The position numbers and the translations under genes are program-made. Of a DNA stretch of 64,000 nt, positions 35,690 through 47,400 are shown piece after piece (position 1 is the first letter of the stretch; each line of letters starts with the position of its first letter). This stretch comes from Engraulis encrasicolus (Eukaryota; Chordata; Actinopteri; Clupeiformes; Engraulidae), in assembly GCF_034702125.1 (NCBI RefSeq), contig NC_085857.1, positions 51,077,278 through 51,141,277 on the forward strand, written 5' to 3'. The notes below the pieces were generated by a model that ran no database searches, was not told the DNA's origin, and saw only the letters and a program-made list of their open reading frames with translations.

Positions 35690-36640
35690 CTGAGTTTGCT
35701 CAAGTCTCTCTTTTAGTGTACCCAAGTCTGCTTGCCAGTCCAATTGTCTCTTTCAGCATGGTCAGTTCAAGTCTCTTTCAATGTGCCCTGTTCAACTCTT
35801 TCCGTTTGCCCAATCACAATTTCTCTTTCAGTGTGCCCACTTTTGCTTGCCAGCTCAAATCTCTCTTTCAATTTTGCCAGCTGATGTCTTTTCCCAATTC
35901 TGCTTGTCTGTTCAAGTCTCTCTTTCAGTGTGCCCAGTTCTGCTTGCCAGTTCCAGACACTCTTTCAGTGTGCTCAGATCTGCTTGCCAATTGAAGACTC
36001 TTTTTTCCAGTGTGCCCAGTTGAAGTCTGTTTCATCGTGCCCAGTTCTGCTTCCCAGCTCAAGTCTTTCTTTCAGTGTGCCCTGTTCAAGTCTTTCTGTC
36101 TGTCTAGTCCAAATCTCTCTTTCACTGTGCCCAGTTCAGGTGTCTCTTTCAGTGAGCCCAGTTCTTCTTGCCAGCCCAAGTCTCTCTTTCAGTTTGCCCT
36201 GTTCCAGTTTCTCTGGCAGTGTGTTCAAACCAATTCTCTAGTGCAGTGTGCCAGTCTCTCTTTCAATTTTGCCAGCTCATGTCTTTCAGTTTTCCCAGAC
36301 CTCAGTTCAAGTCTCTGTTTCAGTGTGCCCATGTCTGCTTATCAGTTCAAGTGTCTCTTTCTGTCTGACCAGGTCTAGCCTTTCTTTCAATGCACCCAGT
36401 TCTGCTTACCAGATTAGGTCTGTCTTTCAGTGCAGCCAGTTCTGCTTGACAGCTTAGGTATCTCTTTCAGAGTGCCCAGTTCTGTTTGCCAGTTCAAATC
36501 TCTCATTCAGTGTGCCCAGTTCTGCTTACCAGCTTAGGTGTCTCTTTTATTGTGTCCAGCTCAAGCCTCTCTTTTAGTGTGCCCAGTTATGTTTGCCAGT
36601 TCAAGTCTCTCATTCAGTGTGCCCAGTTCTGCCCACTGGA
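35690..36640 (+). repeat. ~40-bp minisatellite, block 2
   Basis: Same unit as block 1, with the long and short variants in a similar order to block 3. Confidence 0.9.
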
Positions 36641-37077
36641 GATATGCCAGTCCTGCCGACCCAGGACACGAACCCATGACTCATAGCATTGCAGTCAATC
36701 ATGTATACCATTACACCACAGAGCTTTCAGGCAACTTGATGAAGAATGTTTTCACTCTTGGGGCAGGGCACAAGAGTTTTATCTAATGATTAAAAGAGGC
36801 TTGCCTACGTTTGAATCACTTGCCAACAAATGCTTAAAAGGGAGCCATTAAATGGGATGTTGACTCAAACTGAACAGTGGTAACATGGTCAATATGGTTT
36901 ATATTTCAAATTTGCAGCTCGGGTCATCGTGGACTAATGGTTAAATGCCCAAGCTTGAAACATGAAAGCTGCAGGTTCAATCCCCAATATAGAGATGACA
37001 ACTAGTTTCTTCCGTGCTTCCTGGAAAAGGGTATGCAAATGTTTGAACCATTTGAATTTGGAATTCCAATGAATATA

Positions 37078-38709
37078 CAGTCCCAGGAAAAATTTTGTAC
37101 ACCCTTTGAAATTTCTGACCTTTCTGTCAAAATTGGTCATAAAACATGGTCCGATCTTCCCGGAAATCACAAGAAGGAACAACCAGAGTCTGCTTTAACT
37201 AATTCAACCCAAACATTTACAAGTTTTCATATTTTCATTGGCCATAAGATGTAAACATTCACAGGACAGCAAGGCATAAGTAAGTACACCCTTGCATTCA
37301 ATAGGTTTTAACCCTAAGTTAGTTGCAATAACCTCAACCAGATGTTTCCTGTAGTTGCAGATCAGATTAACAAAACAATCTGGATGTATCTGGTCTCCCT
37401 CTTGTTTAGAAAACTGCCTCTCGTCAGAAGGTTTGTGGGATGTCTGGAGTGCATAGCTTTCTTGACTTCAAGCCATGTAATCTCAATTGTTTTTTGTCAG
37501 GGCTTTGACTGGGCTATTCCGGAATGTGTATTTCATGATTACGAAGCAATTCTAAAGTCGATTGGCTTCTAAAGTATGGGTTGTTGTCACATTTCAGCAC
37601 CCATCCTCTTGTGTGCTTCAACTGTGTGACAGACTAACTAACTTTTTTTCTGTAAAATATCTCGATAAACTTCTGAGTTCATTGTTCCACTGATAATAGC
37701 AAACTGAAAAGGGCCTGAGGCAGCAAGGTAGCCGCATATAATGATGCTCCCGCCACCATACTCGAAGGTGGAAATGATGTTTTGGTGAAGGTGTGGTTCT
37801 TCAGTTCTCCTCCAAACATGACATTGTGTGTTCCCCTGAACAATTCAACTTTGATTTCAACGTTGGTCTACAGAATATTTTGCAGTAATTCTATGAAGCA
37901 TATAAATGCTTTTTCGCAAACCTCAAAGGTGCAGCAATATTTTTTTGGACAGAAACCCCATTCATTTTAGATTGGCAGAATGAATCCCATTTTTAGCTAT
38001 TCTTGGTTACATCTCCTCTTCTGAGTATGGTGGTGGGAGCATCATTATATGTGGCTACCTTGCGGCCTCAGGCCCTTGACAGTTTGCTATTATCAGTGGA
38101 ACAATGAACTCAAGTTTATTGTGATATTTTACAGAAAAAACGTGAGGAAGTCTGTCACACAGTTGAAGCACACAAGAGTATGGGTCCTGAAATGTGACAA
38201 CAACCCATACTTTAGAAGCAAATCGACTTTAGAATGGCTTCATAATAATGAAATACACATCCTGAAATAGCCCAGTCAAAGCCCTGAAAAAAAAAACAAT
38301 TGAGATTATATGGCATGAAGTCAAGAAAGCTATGCACTCCAGACATGCCACAAACCTTGCTGACGAGAGGCAGTTCTCTAAAGAAGAGGGACACAAGATA
38401 CAAACAGATTATTTTTTAAATCTGATCTGCAACTACAGGACAAGTCTGGTTGATGATATTGCAACTAACTTAGGGTTAAAACCTACTTAATGCAAGGGTG
38501 TACTTACTTATGCCCTGCTCTCCTGTGAATGTTATGGCCTTATGACCAATAAAAATATGATAACATGTAAATGTTTGGGTGGAATTAATTAAAGCAGACT
38601 CTGATTGTTCCTTCTTGAGATTTCCGGGAAGATCAGACCATGTTTTATGACCAATTTTGACAGAAATGTAAGACATTTCAAAGGGTGTACAAACTTTTTC
38701 CTGAGACTG
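37078..38709. mobile_element. Tc1-derived foldback element with ~690-bp arms
   Basis: The ends CAGTCCCAGGAAAAA and TTTTTCCTGAGACTG belong to Tc1-like terminal repeats. The left arm (37078 to about 37766) and right arm (about 38018 to 38709) are near-complementary along their length, with scattered mismatches, around a ~250-bp loop. Coding remnants identify the source. Minus-strand reading across loop and left arm gives EYGGGSIIICGYLAASGP and IISGTMNSEVYRDILQK, and the plus-strand right arm gives CDNNPYFRSKSTLEWLHNN, both Tc1 transposase blocks. So a minus-orientation Tc1 copy carries a second, inverted copy of its 3' half. No active transposase remains, and I see no clear TA duplication on the right side. 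Confidence 0.8.
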
Positions 38710-39019
38710 AAAATGGCAGAGTAAGCTCAGACCATCTCCCAACCTCCATGGAGACAGATTCCTCTTAGCATTCGTAACACAAGAGTCAACAGTCGGCTTT
38801 CGCCCAAGTTAACCTTTACCACCCACCCATGTTACTTGGAAATTGAACCATCAACCTTCGGATTACCAGCCAGTCCCTCACCCCTCTCCCAGACAGCCAT
38901 GAACCCAGACAAACACTACATTCTAATATAGCTACGTATCTATTCACATACTATTTGATCTGTAGCACCATTTAGTATTCCTATTACAGCATAGTGTAGT
39001 TGTTCAGGAGAGGCTTTTT

Positions 39020-39945
39020 TCGCTCAAGTTTTGTTCACTGTGCCTAGTTTTGCTTACCAGCTCAAGTCTCTCTTTCAGTGTACCCAGTTCTGCTTGCCAG
39101 TCCAATTGTCTCTTTCAGCATGGCCACTCTTTCAATGTGCCCTGTTCAACTCTTTCCATCTGCCCAATCCAAATTTCTCTTTCAGTGTGCCCACTTCTGC
39201 TGGCCATCTCAAGTCTCTCTTTCAATTTTGCCAGCTCATGTCTTTTCCCAATCCTGCTTATCAGTTCAAGTCTCTCTTTCAGTGTGTCCAGTTCAAGACT
39301 CTTTTTCAGTGTGCCCAGATCTGCTTGCCAATTGAAGACTCTTTTTTCCTGTGTGCCCAGTTGAAGTCTGTTTCATCGTGCCCAGTTCTGCTTCCCAGTT
39401 AAAGTCTTTCTTTCAGTGTGCCCTGTTCAAGTCTTTCTGTCTGTCCAGTCCAAATCTCTCTTTCACTGTGCCCAGTTCAGGTGTCTCTTTCAGTGACCCA
39501 GTTCTTCTTGCCAGCCCAAGTCTCTCTTTCAGTTATCCCTGTTCCAGTTTCTCTGGCAGTGTGTTCAAACCAATTATCTTGTGCAGTGTGCCAGTCTCTT
39601 TCAATTTTGCCAGCTCATGTCTTTCAGTTTTCCCAGACCTCAGTTCAAGTCTCTGTTTCAGTGTGCCCATGTCTGCTTATCAGTTCAAGTGTCTCTTTCT
39701 GTCTGACCAGGTCTAGCCTTTCTTTCAATGCACCCAGTTCTGCTTACCAGATTAGGTCTGTCTTTCAGTGCAGCCAGTTCTGCTTGACAGCTTAGGTATC
39801 TCTTTCAGTGTGCCCAGTTCTGCTTGCCAGCTCAAGCCTCTCCTTCAGTGTGCCCAGTTCTTCTTATCAATTGAAGTCTCTCTTTCAGAGTGCCCAGTTC
39901 TGTTTGCCAGTTCAAATCTCTCATTCAGTGTGCCCAGTTCTGCCC
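39020..39945 (+). repeat. ~40-bp minisatellite, block 3
   Basis: Close in unit order to block 2, so the two probably arose by duplication of a whole block. Confidence 0.9.
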
Positions 39946-40402
39946 ACTGGAGATATGCCAGTCCTGCCGACCCAGGACACGAACCCATGACTCATAGCAT
40001 TGCAGTCAATCATGTATACCATTACACCACAGAGCTTTCAGGCAACTTGATGAAGAATGTTTTCACTCTTGGGGCAGGGCACAAGAGTTTTATCTAATGA
40101 TTAAAAGAGGCTTGCCTACGTTTGAATCACTTGCCAACAAATGCTTAACAAGGAGTCATTAAATTGCATGTTGACTCAAACTGAACAGGGGTAATTTGGT
40201 GAATATGGTTTATATGTCAAATTTGCAGCTCGGGTCATCATGGACTAATGGTTAAATGTCCAAGCTTGGAACATGAAAGCTGCAGGTTCAATCCCCATTA
40301 TAGAGATGACAACTAGTATCTTCCGTGCTTCCTGAAACAGGGTATGAAAATGTTTGAACCGTTTGAATTTGGAATTCCAATGAATTCAAATGGCAGAGTA
40401 AG

Positions 40403-41342
40403 TGTCACCGTTCAGACCATAAGTGTATTTAAGACCCCGGGCCACAACAACACAAAAGACAAGACAAGGATGTAAAAATATATTTTTGATTTATTGAAAA
40501 TATTAAATATAAAAGAAATTCCCATAAACCCACCCAGTTGCTAAGAGAGTCTCTGATTAAAAGGCTTCAAGTCTCTGGATCGCACACAGCAAGGGGGCCA
40601 AGGGTGCAGTGTCACTTGGGTGCCACAAGGGGGAGCTACTCAGTCCAGTTCCTTGCGATCCGTCTCCGGGTCCACACTCCAGTCCGGGTTTTCGAGGTTG
40701 CTTGTCGGCACCGAGCAAGTCGTCTGACAGGTGGAGAGAAAAGACAGGAGCAGTCAACAGGCCAAACAGCGGGACATTCAAATGGAAGACTTTGGGCATG
40801 GATTGCTTACGGGCCTTTGGAGGAGAGAGAGAGAAGGTGTTGTGCTCTTCAGCCGATCCTTCTGGCATGGGCAGCTTCAGGATTGCGATGTTGGGCAGGC
40901 AGCAGCTAGACCAGCAGAGCAAGGAGGCGGCAGTGGCGGCTTTGGGCAGGAGTTTAGCGCAGGCAGGAGAGAGGCTCTGGTTCCGATGTTGGTGGAGGAA
41001 AGGAGCGACGTGACAGCAGCCGTTCACCCAGGAGAAGCACTGTGAGTTTGAGTTTCTGGCTTTTTATGGAGAGAAGGATTAGCGCACCAGCCAATGGCTG
41101 GCTAACAGAATCATTGGCAGGGGACAGGTCTCAGGTGTTTGTGTTTACATGCAGATAATCACACGTGAAAAGGAGCCAGCCCATAGGTTGGCTATCTAAT
41201 CTAATTATTGGCCTCACACACATGCAATTTCAAACTGTGGCAATCACTACCAACTACTAGGAAGTCCAGTGCACAATGTAAACAAACCAAACATTAGTCA
41301 AACTAAATATAACACACAGCAAAATAAAAACGTCCTTTGACA
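40403..41342 (-). mobile_element. Solo LTR, 940 bp
   Basis: It begins TGTCACCG and ends CTTTGACA, the TG...CA form of an LTR. It interrupts the repeat module exactly between GGCAGAGTAAG and CTCAGACCATC, which are continuous in other copies (35365-35380 and 38712-38730). The flanks TAAG and TATG differ at one base of a possible 4-bp duplication. A reverse-strand AATAAA near 40485-40496 suggests minus orientation. There is no internal coding region, so it probably formed by LTR-LTR recombination. ORFs in it (up to 156 codons) are not protein-like. Confidence 0.65.
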
Positions 41343-41644
41343 TATGCTCAGACCATCTCCCAACCTCCATGGAGACAGATTCCTCTTAGCATTCGTAACA
41401 CAAGAGTCAACAGTCGGCTTTCGCCCAAGTTAACCTTTACCACCCACCCATGTTACTTGGAAATTGAACCATCAACCTTCGGATTACCAGCCAGTCCCTC
41501 ACCCCTCTCCCAGACAGCCATGAACCCAGACAAACACTACATTCTAATATAGCTACGTATCTATTCACATACTATTTGATCTGTAGCACCATTTAGTATT
41601 CCTATTACAGCATAGTGTAGTTGTTCAGGAGAGGCTCTTTTCGC

Positions 41645-42045
41645 TTAAGTCTTGTTCACTGTGCCTAGTTTTGCTTGCCAGCTCAAGTCTCTCTTTCAGT
41701 GTACCCAGTTCTGCTTGCCAGTTCAAGTGTCCCTTTCAGCATGGCCAGTTCAAGTCTCTTTCAATGTGCCCTGTTCAACTCTTTCCATCTGCCCAATCCA
41801 AATTTCTCTTTCAGTGTGCCCACTTCTGCTGGCCATCTCAAGTCTCTTTTTCAATCTTGCCAGCTCATGTCTTTCTTTCAGTTTTCCCAGTCCTGTATCA
41901 GTTCAAGACTCTGTTTCAGTGTGCCCATTTCTGCTTGCCAGTTCAAGACCCTCTTTCAATGTGCCCTGCTCGAGTCTCTCTTTTAGTGTAACCAGTTCTG
42001 CTTGACAGTTGAAATCTCTCTTTCAGTGTGCCCAGTTCTGCCCAC
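41645..42045 (+). repeat. ~40-bp minisatellite, block 4
   Basis: A shorter block, followed at 42060-42135 by the tRNA-like segment. Confidence 0.85.
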
Positions 42046-42429
42046 TGGCGGTATGAAAGTCTTGCCGACCCAGGAAACGAACCCATGACTCATAGCATTA
42101 CAGTCAATCGTGTATACCATTACACCACAGAGCTTTCAGGCAACTTGATGATGAATGTTTTCACTCTTAGGGCAGGGCACAAGAGTTTTAACTAATGATT
42201 AAAATAGTCTTGACTATGTTTGAATCACTGGCCAACAAATGCTGAAAAATTAGTCATTAAATGGGATGTTGACTAAAACTGAACAGTGGTAACTCGATAA
42301 ATATGGTTTATATGTCAAATTTGCAGCTGGGGTCATCATAGAGTAATGGCTAAATGGATATGCTTGCTTCAATCACATACTATTTGTTATGTAGCACCAT
42401 CTAGTGTTCCTATTATATAATTGCAAAGT

Positions 42430-42640
42430 TCAGGAGAAGTTCAGTGTGCCCAGTTTTGCTTGCCAGCTCAAGTCCCTCTTTCAGTGTGTCCAAGTCTCTC
42501 TTTCAGGGAGTGCATCCAGTTCAAGTCTCTCTTTCAGTGTGCCCAATTCTGATTGTCAGTTCAAGTCTCTCTTTCAGTTTGCCCAGTTCTGCTGCCCTGT
42601 TCAAGTCTCTCATTCAGTGTGCCCAGTTCTGCTCACTAAA
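42430..42640 (+). repeat. ~40-bp minisatellite, block 5, cut by the Ty3 element
   Basis: It ends at GCTCACTAAA, where the retrotransposon begins. The continuation of this repeat copy is at 51859. Confidence 0.85.
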
Positions 42641-44394
42641 TGTAGTGGGCGAGACCGTTACAGGAAGTAGTTCGACTACGCCACCTTAATTAGGGGTAGT
42701 TACAGATACCCCGGACCAACACACAATGTACCCGCACAATAGATTACCAGGCAAACACAGGTTCGTGCACAATGGAGGCAGAGACAGTGGTGACAATTAA
42801 TAATTCAAATCTTTATTATTCTTTGCGTTATAAAAATATATCTTTCTCACTCTTTGCAATAAAATATAAAAAGGTACTCACAATTCACAAAGTGCAGTGG
42901 GGTGGGTGTGCTATCGCAATCACCTGCAGATCGATAAACACTTGCCCCAAAGTATGTTCACGTTCACAGTAAAGTGCAGGGGTGGGTGTGCTGCCACCAC
43001 ACCCGCGGATCTGTAAACACCTGCCCCAAAGTATGTTCACTAATTCACAATAGGCAACACACCTGGTAGGCCTAAGGCCTTAGAACCCACACTCAGGTTG
43101 TCAGACTTTGTTACTAGGGGCTGGCACGGCTAACACATTAGGGCCAATGGCACACCTCAGAATTAACAAAAGAAAAGTAAAGAAATAGTTCACAACAAAC
43201 AGAAATAATTCACGGCAAACAGAAACAAGAAGAAATCACAGCAAACCATGCAAAATAAATCAAAATCCAATAAGCACATGCAGTTAAATTAGAAATTAGA
43301 TAATTGAATGAAATAATAAAAAAAGGGAAATTAGGCACAGCAAACTAAAGAAAACGAAATCAAAACATGAGGTAAACCAATGCCAGAGGCTCAGCTCAGT
43401 GCAGTCCCCTAGGTATCCCCACACTACCTACACACACACACTCACACGCACCAGCGTACACCAGCTCACACCGAGCCGAGCGCCCACACACACACACACA
43501 CACACACTGAACCAAAGCGCGCCCACGCACACACACACACGAATGTCCAATTTCCGAGGCCGGAGCAGCAGCCGAAATACGGGTTCCCGGCTTCCAGAGG
43601 CACCACACAACCGGGGCTAAAAGTCGCCGCTCGTGCACCTAAACGCGTGGTGTGTCTGACCACGGCCACACGGATACAACCTGCGAGGGAGGAGGAGAGC
43701 GTTAGCCAAGCTAGCAGGACACCCACTATCACACGATTCTGCTGCCGAGAGGTTACCTTACCCGGAGATGAGGGTGCACCGATGCGCGATTCTCACAGTC
43801 GGAGTGCCAATACAGAGGTACACGGCCGAGGCGCCGGTAGCGACCACACGCTGAAACCATAATAATGGCCGTCGTTAGCAACCATGGTACGAAAACAAAC
43901 AGTCAGGGCTGGGTAAAGGCACAAGCTAACCCACTATAATACATACCGGCGTGCAGGAGACGGGAAAGGCGCAAGGTAACCGTTGGTATTGTCCACCGAA
44001 GTCCTTGCCAGTGGAGAAGCAAGAGATCACTCTAGTCAAGTAAGAGACGCCAAGTTGGAATCACAACCTATAGAACAGCAGACGCGAAGTTAGCCACTAG
44101 CTGCTGGCTAGCACATAAACAGCGACAAGAAATGGTCCACATACTCACGAGGACAAGAAATGGTCCACATCTCCTAGATCTGAACTGGACACCGCACTCC
44201 TCTCGACGGCGAGGGGAGAAGCAACCACAGCATTCGCCGGTGGCGATGAAACGCGCAAAGGGGAACTTTGCAGGCTTACCGAATACTAGCCACTGGCAGT
44301 GTTTATGAAGAGACTTCCCATAAGCCTCTACGAGCGGCGTGGTGACGTGTGCCGCAGCGTCAGACTTCCCTTAAAGGAGCAGCGCTCCATTACA
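42641..44394 (-). repeat. 3' LTR of the Ty3 element (1754 bp)
   Basis: In element orientation it runs TGTAATGG...CCCACTACA. It holds a ~76-bp tandem duplication (42890-43043, ending in CCCCAAAGTATGTTCAC), a CA tract at about 43485-43506, and an AATAAAG candidate poly(A) signal on the minus strand near 42810. It lacks the 26-bp GC-rich hairpin present in the other LTR after position 42661. Confidence 0.95.
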
Positions 44395-44409
44395 ATCTAC
44401 CCCCCACAT
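44395..44409 (-). other. Polypurine tract of the Ty3 element
   Basis: On the minus strand ATGTGGGGGGTAGAT directly precedes the 3' LTR, the position where plus-strand DNA synthesis is primed. Confidence 0.75.
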
Positions 44410-44472
44410 GTTGAATCGTCGGCCCGACGATGCAGGTACGCTTTCCCCCCCACTCCCAGATCCAAAATTCCA

Positions 44473-47400
44473 TCAAGAGTTTGAAGTCGCCCCACCAGGC
44501 AGCCGATGGGGATTAGAGTGTTGTCCCGCGTTAGACCGGAAAGTCCGGCGTGGGGGCACCTCGCTGCTGCTAGTGCCACGACCGGGTAGCTGAGCGGCCG
44601 AACTGCTGGGGGAAGCCTGCGAAGTCCGACGCTGCCCTTCGTTTCCTCCTGAGGTGCCACCCTGGGGTGCATGGGGCTCTGCTGGGACACCCAAGTCAGC
44701 ATCGCCCACCTGCTCCCCAAGAAGGATATCTTCTTCGCTCGATAGCTCCCCTGAGTCGACAGGGGTAGGTTCGCCTGGTCGGCCCGACCCCGGGGGGGTG
44801 TCGGGGGCCATGGGGCCCACCACTCCTTTCAGCATGCTGCGGTGAACGTGCTTCAGCTTCGTTGGATCGTTGACGGGGGCGATCGTGTACACGGCTCCGG
44901 TCTCCGAAGGGGTACGCACCACCATGTGTACCTGGGAGTTCCACACATCTTGGATTTTATTTCGACCTCGCACGCCGAGGTTGCGTACATATACCCGTTG
45001 CCCTACTTCTAAAACAGCAGTCTTCACCCGTGCATCGTGTCTGTCCTTGCGATATTCCGCCGCTGCGGCCAAACGCTCCCGAGCCCCATCAAATGCCACT
45101 TGAAGCCGGGCCTGATGCTCCTGTATCCAGTCGCACACTCGACCATGGGCCGGTGGCCGAACTCGGCCCAGGAGGAAGTCTACGGGTAGCTGTGGCTCTT
45201 GGCCGAACATAAGGAAGTGTGGCGATTCTCCTGTCGCTTGATGCGGGGTGGTATTATAACAGAAGGTTACGTGCGGCAGGCAAGTTGCCCAGTCGCGCTT
45301 CCGAGAGGCCGGTAGGGTACGCAGGAGGTTGTGTAGAGTGCAGTTAAATCGCTCACATTGGCCGTTCCCGGCCGGGTGGTACGGGGTAGTTCGGGACTTC
45401 TGGACCCCGTACAGCCCGCAAAGCTGCTGAATCAGGGTGCCCTCGAAACAGCGCCCCTGGTCGGAGTGGAGCCGACCAGGAATTCCGAACCGGTAGAACC
45501 ATTCCACAAGCAAGACCTGGGCGACCGTCGAGGCCCGCTGATCCCGGGTGGGGACGGCGATGGAATACTTACTGAAGACGTCCGTGATGACTAAAACGTT
45601 CTCCACCCCCCCCGACGTGGGCTCCAAAAGCGTGAAATCCACAGCTACCACTTCGTTGGGCCGAGATGCCAGTAGGTGGCCCATATGCGCGGCGGCTAGA
45701 GGAGGCTCCCCTTTGGACTCTTGGCACCTAAGGCACTTTTCACACCATCGGCGCACCTCCGCAAACATGCGGGGCCAGTAACACCGTTGCCCAACCAACT
45801 CCAGTGTTCGATTAATCCCCTGGTGGCCATGGTGCTCGTGGAGCTGGTTTAGGACCTCTGATTGCAGGGCAGCCGGCAAAACCAGCTGGAGGCACTCATC
45901 ACGGCCACTGGGGTGTAGCACTCTCCGGTAAAGGACTCCATCGTTCTCCACAAACCGTTTCCACTGCCGCAACAGGATCAAGGCCAAGGGTGACAGAGCT
46001 TCCCGTTCCTCACGAGTAGGCCGCCGACGCGCCTTCCAGAAGGCCAGAATCGGCTGGATAACAGGGTCTCCTTCTTGCAGAGCGCACAGGTCCGGCAAAG
46101 GGTAGGAGGGCAGCACCGAAACAACCAACTGAGAGGCGGTGATGCTACCCCCCGGGACAGCGGCCGGTTGCAGCTGACCACCGGGGTCGCTTGCTTGCAG
46201 AGTGCGCAGAACCGGCAAAGCGTGGGGGAACAACCCCGAGACACTGGACTGAGAGGCGGTGCCGCCATCTCCCTGAGCCGCTACCTGTTGCAGCAATCTA
46301 GGGACCGCTGTACCCGGAACCAGGTCACTCACGTCTTCTTGGTCTGGCTGATTCTGCCGCGACAGGCCGTCCGCATTACCGTTAGATTTACCCGAGCGGT
46401 ACTTTAATTCAAAATCAAATGATGCAAGCTGTGCGGCCCACCGGTGTTCGACCGCCCCGAGTTTGGAAGTAGTGAGGTGACTCAGGGGGTTATTATCAGT
46501 GTACACGACACACTTCTGGCCCAAGAGATATTCGCGAAACTTCTCGGTGACGGCCCATTTTAGGGCGAGGAACTCGAGCTTCATAGAACTGTAATTATTC
46601 ATATTCCGCTCTGTAGGTCTTAACGTTCTACTGGCGTATGCCACCGGTCGGACTTTGCCGTCCACCTCCTGCGAGAGGACCGCGCCCAGTCCGCAATGGC
46701 TGGCGTCGACCTCAAGAATAAATGGGCGGCTAAAGTCCGCGTACGCCAGTACCGGCGCCGACACGAGCCTCCCCTTGAGTTCCTCAAAACTTCTTTCGCA
46801 ATCCTCTGACCATGTATCAAGAAACTGCTGCCCCGAGGGCTGACGGGAACGGCTCCCGTTCAAGGTGGCCACCAATCGATGCAACGGCGCGGCCAGCTTT
46901 GCGAATCCTTCGACGAATCGTCGATAATAGCTGGCGAAGCCTAGGAATGATCGGAGCTCCGACACATTGGCAGGTCGCCGCCATGTGGCCACTGCCTCCA
47001 CCTTGCCAGGGTCGGTAGAGACACCGTGCTGGGAGATCACATGTCCCAAGTACTGAACCTCCGGCTTAAAGAACGCGCACTTCCCTAATTTAGCCTTCAG
47101 CCCCTCCGACTGCAACCGGGTCAAGACCATCTCCAGGCGCTGTAGATGTTGCGCCACGGTGGACGAGAAGATCACGATGTCGTCAAGATACAGTAGAACG
47201 GAATGACACTGTTGGTCGCCGAACATACGTTGCATTAATCGTTGAAATGTACCTGGTGCATTGCACAGGCCAAAAGGCATTCTGTTCCATTCGAACAACC
47301 CGAAGGGGGTACAGAATGCCGTTTTGGCCCGATCACCTTCTGTCACGGGGACTTGGTTGTACCCACTGGCTAAGTCCATCGTAGAAAACCAGCGGGCACC

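Larger units (their letters stand above)
34245..42640 (+). repeat. Higher-order tandem repeat: minisatellite blocks plus tRNA-like segments
   Basis: A module of roughly 1.5 kb recurs. Its order is: a minisatellite block of ~40-bp units; a segment starting TGCCGACCCAGGACACGAAC; GGCAACTTGATGAAGAATG; a segment starting GCTCGGGTCATCATGGACTA; ATTTGGAATTCCAATGAATT; CTCAGACCATCTCCCAACCT; and CTAATATAGCTACGTATCTA. Both named segments are tRNA-like, with box-B-like GGTTCAATCCC or, on the minus strand, GGGTTCGTGTCC. Minisatellite blocks start at 34270, 35690, 39020, 41645 and 42430. Later copies are broken by a foldback element, a solo LTR and the Ty3 element; the last copy resumes at 51859. Confidence 0.8.

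Noticed and set aside
40557..41045. ORFs of 104-156 codons on both strands
   Set aside because: They lie inside the solo LTR and show no protein-like motif.
34245..42640. CRISPR-like array of regularly spaced repeats
   Set aside because: The DNA is vertebrate, the repeats are contiguous minisatellite units with degenerate sequence, and there are no cas genes.
34248..42670. Many overlapping ORFs of 60-125 codons rich in Ser, Cys, Leu and Phe
   Set aside because: They follow the ~40-bp minisatellite. Since 40 is not a multiple of 3, all forward frames cycle through the same peptide, so openness is a by-product.
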